Origin: DASXYU01 sp036502295
Lineage (GTDB): Bacteria; Actinomycetota; Actinomycetes; Mycobacteriales; Jatrophihabitantaceae
Reading direction: 5' to 3'
Assembly: GCA_036502295.1 (NCBI GenBank)
Contig: DASXYU010000113.1
Span: 1 to 9,153, forward strand
Length of the DNA stretch: 9,153 nucleotides
How positions within the stretch are numbered: position 1 is the first letter of the stretch; every line of letters begins with the position of its first letter. Positions 6,276-9,153 of the stretch are shown here, piece by piece. Position numbers and translations under genes: made by a program. The notes under the pieces were generated by a model, which was not told the DNA's origin, made no database searches, and saw only the letters and a list, made by a program, of their open reading frames with translations.

Positions 6276-7530
6276 GGCCGTCCTCCTTCGGGTCGGGAGG
6301 TGACGGATGGGAGGAGGACGGATGGGAGGAGGACGCGGCGATGCGGTGCAGCGCGTCGGTGATGGCAGGACGGGGGTCTTCGGTGGAGGCGTGGGCGAGC
6401 TGTTCGAGCACGGCCTTCTCGGCGGAGGTCAGCTTCGCCGGCACCGCGACCTCGACGGTGACGAGCAGGTCGCCGGCGTTGTTCTTGCGTGGCACTCCGC
6501 GGCCGCGGACGCGAAGGGTCCGCCCGGAGGGCGTCCCCGCGGCGATCTTCAGGGTGACCGCGCCGTCGAGCGTCGGCACGCGCAGCGACGTCCCGAGCGC
6601 GGCCTCGGCGTAGGTGATCGGCACGGTGAGGGTGAGGTTGTCGCCGGTGCGTCCGAAGAGTGGGTGGGAGCCGACGCGGACGGTGACGAAGAGGTCGCCG
6701 GCGGGGCCGGAGCCGCGCCCGGGTGTTCCCTTGCCCGCGAGCCGCAGTTTGGCGCCGTCCTTCACTCCGGGCGGAACGCGGACGGTGATGGTCCGCGTCT
6801 GGTTGGTGACGCCCGACCCGCCGCACTCCGGGCAGGGCGAGTCGGGCACGCGGCCGGTGCCGCGGCAGTCGCGGCAGGGTTCGCTGAAGCCGAAGCCGCC
6901 CTGGTTGCGGGTGACGTGGCCGGAGCCGCCGCAGGTGGGGCAGGTGTGCAGCGATGTTCCGGGACGGGCTCCTGATCCGCCGCAGAGCGTGCACGTGCCG
7001 GGGCCGGAGAGCGAGAGGGGGACGGTGGTGCCGCGCACCGCCGACTCGAAGTCCAGCGCGACGGTCGCCTCGAGGTCGGCGCCCCGGGTGTCCGCCGGCG
7101 GTTGAGCTTGTCGCGTGCCCGGCCCGCGTCCGGCCCGCGTCCTCGGCCCGCCGCGTCCTCCGAGCAGGTCGCCGAAGAGGTCGCCGAGTCCGGCGCCCCC
7201 GCCGAAGAGGTCGGAGGCGTCGAAGGTGGTCGAGTAGGACCCACCGGGCGTGCCGGGGCCGAAGCCGGTGAACCCGCCCGGGTAGCCGCCGTTGGCGAAC
7301 ATGGCGCGGGTGTCGTCGTACTCCTTGCGCTTGTCGGCGTCTCCGAGGACGTCGTAGGCCTCGGAGACCTCCTTGAAGCGCGCTTCGGCGGCGGCGTCCC
7401 CGGGGTTCTTGTCGGGGTGCAGTTCGCGGGCGAGCTTGCGGTACTGCTTCTTGATGGTCGCCGCGTCGGCGTCCTTGGCGACGCCGAGCGCCTTGTAGTA
7501 GTCCTTCTCGACATAGTCCTTGGTGCTCAT
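6268..7530 (-). CDS. dnaJ: Co-chaperone DnaJ (Hsp40, type I)
   Basis: A 420-residue type I DnaJ that delivers substrates to DnaK and stimulates its ATPase. J domain about 10-72 with HPD at 38-40; Gly/Phe-rich linker about 80-125; zinc-binding domain with four intact CXXCXGXG-type repeats (C180/C183, C197/C200, C219/C222, C233/C236); substrate-binding barrels about 245-365; then a C-terminal extension. The N-terminal leader (MSTKDYVEKDYYKALGV) is the form common in actinobacterial DnaJ1 of HspR-controlled operons. The tail after about 385 is low-complexity and includes a duplicated SSHPS, so the end looks variable. Start ATG has a near-perfect AGGAGGTGA (7534-7542). It follows grpE after a 76-bp gap holding a large hairpin and overlaps hspR by 8 bp. 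Confidence 0.97.
   Translation of the reverse strand: MSTKDYVEKDYYKALGVAKDADAATIKKQYRKLARELHPDKNPGDAAAEARFKEVSEAYDVLGDADKRKEYDDTRAMFANGGYPGGFTGFGPGTPGGSYSTTFDASDLFGGGAGLGDLFGDLLGGRGGPRTRAGRGPGTRQAQPPADTRGADLEATVALDFESAVRGTTVPLSLSGPGTCTLCGGSGARPGTSLHTCPTCGGSGHVTRNQGGFGFSEPCRDCRGTGRVPDSPCPECGGSGVTNQTRTITVRVPPGVKDGAKLRLAGKGTPGRGSGPAGDLFVTVRVGSHPLFGRTGDNLTLTVPITYAEAALGTSLRVPTLDGAVTLKIAAGTPSGRTLRVRGRGVPRKNNAGDLLVTVEVAVPAKLTSAEKAVLEQLAHASTEDPRPAITDALHRIAASSSHPSSSHPSPPDPKEDGHG
6281..6288 (-). promoter_or_regulatory. Strong hspR ribosome-binding site inside dnaJ
   Basis: AAGGAGGA on the coding strand lies 5 nt before the hspR ATG, within the last codons of dnaJ. HspR can therefore be translated well on its own as well as by coupling. 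Confidence 0.75.
6303..6332 (-). repeat. 15-bp perfect tandem duplication near the dnaJ 3' end
   Basis: ACGGATGGGAGGAGG occurs twice in a row (6303-6317 and 6318-6332). It encodes a repeated Ser-Ser-His-Pro-Ser type pentapeptide in the DnaJ tail, keeps frame, and lies about 15 bp upstream of the hspR ribosome-binding site. Confidence 0.85.
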
Positions 7531-7533
7531 GCG

Positions 7534-7542
7534 TCACCTCCT
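7534..7542 (-). promoter_or_regulatory. Near-consensus dnaJ ribosome-binding site
   Basis: AGGAGGTGA on the coding strand is a full match to the 16S rRNA 3' end at good spacing from the ATG at 7528-7530. It lies 14 nt downstream of the grpE-dnaJ hairpin. Confidence 0.85.
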
Positions 7543-7556
7543 CTTCGAGTCTGCTT

Positions 7557-7611
7557 CTTGATCAACACAGCGCTTTGGCCCCTCAGAGGCCATGAGGCTG
7601 TGTTGATCAAG
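7557..7611 (-). other. Two-tier stem-loop between grpE and dnaJ
   Basis: The 15-base arms 7557-7571 (CTTGATCAACACAGC) and 7597-7611 (GCTGTGTTGATCAAG) are perfect complements. Inside, a 4x4 internal loop (7572-7575 against 7593-7596) leads to a second stem TGGCC/GGCCA (7576-7580, 7588-7592) closed by a 7-nt loop. The upstream mRNA arm contains the grpE stop codon (7607-7609). No U-run follows, so this is more likely an intercistronic processing, stabilising or attenuating structure than a terminator. Each arm also holds the palindrome TTGATCAA. Confidence 0.85.
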
Positions 7612-8215
7612 GGGCTGGGTCGGCCTCTGGTGAGGACGGTGGCGACGCCGGTTCGGTGACGGCGACCATCGCGGGACGGAGCAGGCGCTCGCCGTGCCTG
7701 TAGCCGGGACGCATGATCGTGGTGCAGATGGTCTCGGTGACCTCGTCGGAGACGTCGTGCATCACGGCCTCGTGCAGCTCGGGGTCGAACGGGTCGCCGA
7801 CCTCGCCGAAGGCGACGAGGCCGAGCTTGCCGAAGATGTCGTCGAGCTGGTCGGCGACGGCCTTGAGGCCGGCGTTGAGGTCGCCGTGCGAACGTGCCCG
7901 GTCGAGGTTGTCGAGGACGGGGAGGAAGTTGGCGAGGACGCGGCCGATCGCGATGTCGCCGGCCGCCAGCCGGTCACGCTCCGCGCGTTTGCGGTAGTTG
8001 GCGTACTCGGCCTGCAGGCGCTGCAGGTCGGCCGTCCGCTCCTCCAGCAGAGCTGCTTCCTCGCCAGGCGCCCCATCGGGCGTGGCCGCGGGTTCGGAGG
8101 TGGCGGGAATCGAACCCGCCACCTCCTCAACCGACGCTTCGCCCGAGTCGGGGTCGAGCTTCACTTTGCGCTTGTCGGTGACGACGACCGGTTCCTCCGG
8201 CGGAGTACCGCTCAC
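7607..8215 (-). CDS. grpE: GrpE, nucleotide exchange factor of DnaK
   Basis: A 202-residue GrpE, which acts as a dimer to release ADP from DnaK. Residues 1-55 are disordered; a long helix follows, with RLQAEYANYRKR at 66-77; then LPVLDNLDRA 98-107, the GDPFDPELHEAV motif 140-151 and the closing GYRHGERLLRPAMVAV 171-186 of the beta-wing domain, all expected for the family. A short Pro/Ser tail ends the protein. The start is the GTG at 8213-8215, overlapping the dnaK stop as GTGA, so translation is coupled. The segment coding residues 30-40 (EEVAGSIPATS) forms a hairpin identical in form to a tRNA T arm plus acceptor stem. It lies in the unconserved tail, so function should not suffer. Confidence 0.95.
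   Translation of the reverse strand: MSGTPPEEPVVVTDKRKVKLDPDSGEASVEEVAGSIPATSEPAATPDGAPGEEAALLEERTADLQRLQAEYANYRKRAERDRLAAGDIAIGRVLANFLPVLDNLDRARSHGDLNAGLKAVADQLDDIFGKLGLVAFGEVGDPFDPELHEAVMHDVSDEVTETICTTIMRPGYRHGERLLRPAMVAVTEPASPPSSPEADPAP
8096..8126 (-). other. tRNA acceptor/T-arm minihelix-like hairpin inside grpE
   Basis: On the minus strand GGAGGTGGCGGG (8126-8115) and CCCGCCACCTCC (8107-8096) form a perfect 12-bp stem with the 7-nt loop TTCGATT (8114-8108). Twelve pairs equal a 7-bp acceptor plus 5-bp T stem, and the loop meets the T-loop consensus (TTCRANN). No D arm, anticodon arm or CCA is present, so this is not a tRNA gene. It is translated as GrpE residues 30-40. Confidence 0.75.
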
Positions 8216-9153
8216 TTGTCTTCGCCCTCGTCCACGACCTCGGCGTCGACGACACCGTCATCGGCGGCCGCGGAGGAGGCGTCCGCCGAAGCACCGGCAG
8301 CACCGGCAGCACCCGCAGCACCGGCGTCGCCGCCGGCCGCGGCGGCCTGGTAGAGCGCGCCGCCTGCTTCGGTGGCGATCTTGGAGACGGCCTCCTGTGC
8401 TGTCTTGATCGCCTCGAGGTCGGTGCCTTCGAGTGCCTTCTTCAGGTCGCCAACCGCGGACTCCAGGGACGCGCGCGAGTCGGCCGGCAGCTTGTCGCCG
8501 TTCTCGCCGAGGAACTTCTCGGTGGTGAACACGAGGCCCTCGGCCGAGTTGCGCACTTCCGCCTCGTCGCGGCGTGCGGCGTCCTCGGCGGCGTGCGCTT
8601 CGGCGTCGGCCATCATCCGGTCGATCTCGTCCTTGCTCAGGCCCGAGCCTCCGGTGATGGTCATGCCCTGCTCCTTGCCGGTACCGAGGTCCTTGGCGGA
8701 GACATGCATGATGCCGTTGGCGTCGATGTCGAAGGTGACCTCGATCTGCGGCAGGCCGCGGGGGGCCGGCGGAAGGCCGGTCAGCTCGAACATGCCGAGC
8801 TTCTTGTTGTAGGCCGCGATCTCGCGCTCACCCTGGTAGACCTGGATCTGGACGCTTCCCTGGTTGTCGTCGGCAGTCGTGAAGATCTCCGAACGCTTGG
8901 TCGGGATCGTCGTGTTCCGCTCGATGAGCTTCGTCATGATGCCGCCCTTGGTCTCGATGCCGAGCGACAGCGGCGTCACGTCGAGAAGCAGGACGTCCTT
9001 GACCTCACCCTTCAGCACGCCGGCCTGCAGTGCCGCACCGACGGCGACGACCTCGTCCGGGTTCACGCCCTTGTTCGGCTCCTGGCCTCCCGAGAGCTCC
9101 TTCACCAGTTCGCTGACGGCCGGCATGCGGGTGGAACCACCCACCATGACGAC
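8212..9153 (-). CDS. dnaK: Chaperone DnaK (Hsp70), C-terminal part, cut by the window edge
   Basis: 313 residues of the C-terminal half; the N-terminal ATPase part lies beyond base 9153. The visible part begins in the nucleotide domain at VVMVGGSTRMP, the adenosine-binding loop, and passes the linker with DVLLLDVTPLSLGIE to the substrate-binding beta domain (NTTIPTKRSEIF, YQGERE, LPPAPRG, DIDANGI) and the helical lid. It ends in a Gly/Ala-rich tail and an acidic EVVDEGEDK end, the usual DnaK C-terminus that engages co-chaperones. It folds substrates with DnaJ/GrpE and, in actinobacteria, also helps HspR bind its operators. No start or promoter can be seen. The stop (8212-8214) overlaps the grpE GTG. 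Confidence 0.98.
   Translation of the reverse strand, partial: VVMVGGSTRMPAVSELVKELSGGQEPNKGVNPDEVVAVGAALQAGVLKGEVKDVLLLDVTPLSLGIETKGGIMTKLIERNTTIPTKRSEIFTTADDNQGSVQIQVYQGEREIAAYNKKLGMFELTGLPPAPRGLPQIEVTFDIDANGIMHVSAKDLGTGKEQGMTITGGSGLSKDEIDRMMADAEAHAAEDAARRDEAEVRNSAEGLVFTTEKFLGENGDKLPADSRASLESAVGDLKKALEGTDLEAIKTAQEAVSKIATEAGGALYQAAAAGGDAGAAGAAGAAGASADASSAAADDGVVDAEVVDEGEDK
8291..8326 (-). repeat. 9-bp tandem repeat coding Gly-Ala-Ala units in the DnaK tail
   Basis: Four 9-bp units close to GCACCGGCA follow each other (8291, 8300, 8309, 8318) and encode the GAAGAAGAAGA segment of the flexible DnaK tail. Such in-frame repeats are common in this tail and probably vary between strains. Confidence 0.75.

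Noticed and set aside
6161..7537. 458-residue minus-strand open frame across dnaJ
   Set aside because: It is frame-shifted relative to the complete DnaJ, and the product is Arg/His/Pro-rich without motifs.
8096..8126. A real tRNA gene
   Set aside because: Only the T-arm/acceptor-like hairpin exists. There is no D arm, anticodon arm or CCA, and the segment lies inside a complete grpE.

Overview
The window looks like chromosomal DNA from a high-GC Gram-positive actinobacterium. The support is the very GC-rich third codon positions, the order dnaK-grpE-dnaJ-hspR with a MerR-type HspR repressor, an HspR-type operator (HAIR) before clpB, and GTG starts. The proline/glycine/tyrosine-rich tails on small membrane proteins fit the same group. 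A member of the Microbacteriaceae is my best guess, but that is inference.

Layout. Positions 42-965 (+) carry a DUF4190-type membrane protein with a long disordered N-terminal tail. It converges on an RDD-family membrane protein (983-1609, -). All remaining genes lie on the minus strand, so transcription runs from right to left: dnaK (3' part only, cut by the window edge), grpE, dnaJ, hspR, rfbA, rfbC, then a 222-bp gap, clpB and the RDD gene. The joints are tight: dnaK/grpE overlap by 4 bp, dnaJ/hspR by 8 bp and clpB/RDD by 4 bp. The gaps hspR-rfbA and rfbA-rfbC are only 11 and 24 bp.

How it works together. DnaK, GrpE and DnaJ form the Hsp70 refolding machine, and ClpB is its disaggregase partner. 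HspR is the repressor expected to bind HAIR sites and shut the system down, usually with DnaK as co-repressor. A well-formed HAIR (4255-4275) sits 73 bp before clpB, so clpB and the coupled RDD gene are probably in the HspR regulon. The dnaK promoter lies outside the window.

Oddities. Two nucleotide-sugar genes, rfbA (dTDP-glucose synthesis) and a divergent rfbC-like epimerase, are spliced into the heat-shock cluster directly behind hspR, without rfbB or rfbD in view. There are three striking inverted-repeat structures: a 72-bp nested palindrome between rfbC and clpB, a 55-bp two-tier hairpin between grpE and dnaJ, and a 12-bp-stem, 7-nt-loop hairpin inside grpE that looks exactly like a tRNA acceptor/T-arm minihelix. 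The first 13 bases of the window repeat the end motif of the 72-bp palindrome. I saw no rRNA or intact tRNA gene, no insertion sequence and no CRISPR array.
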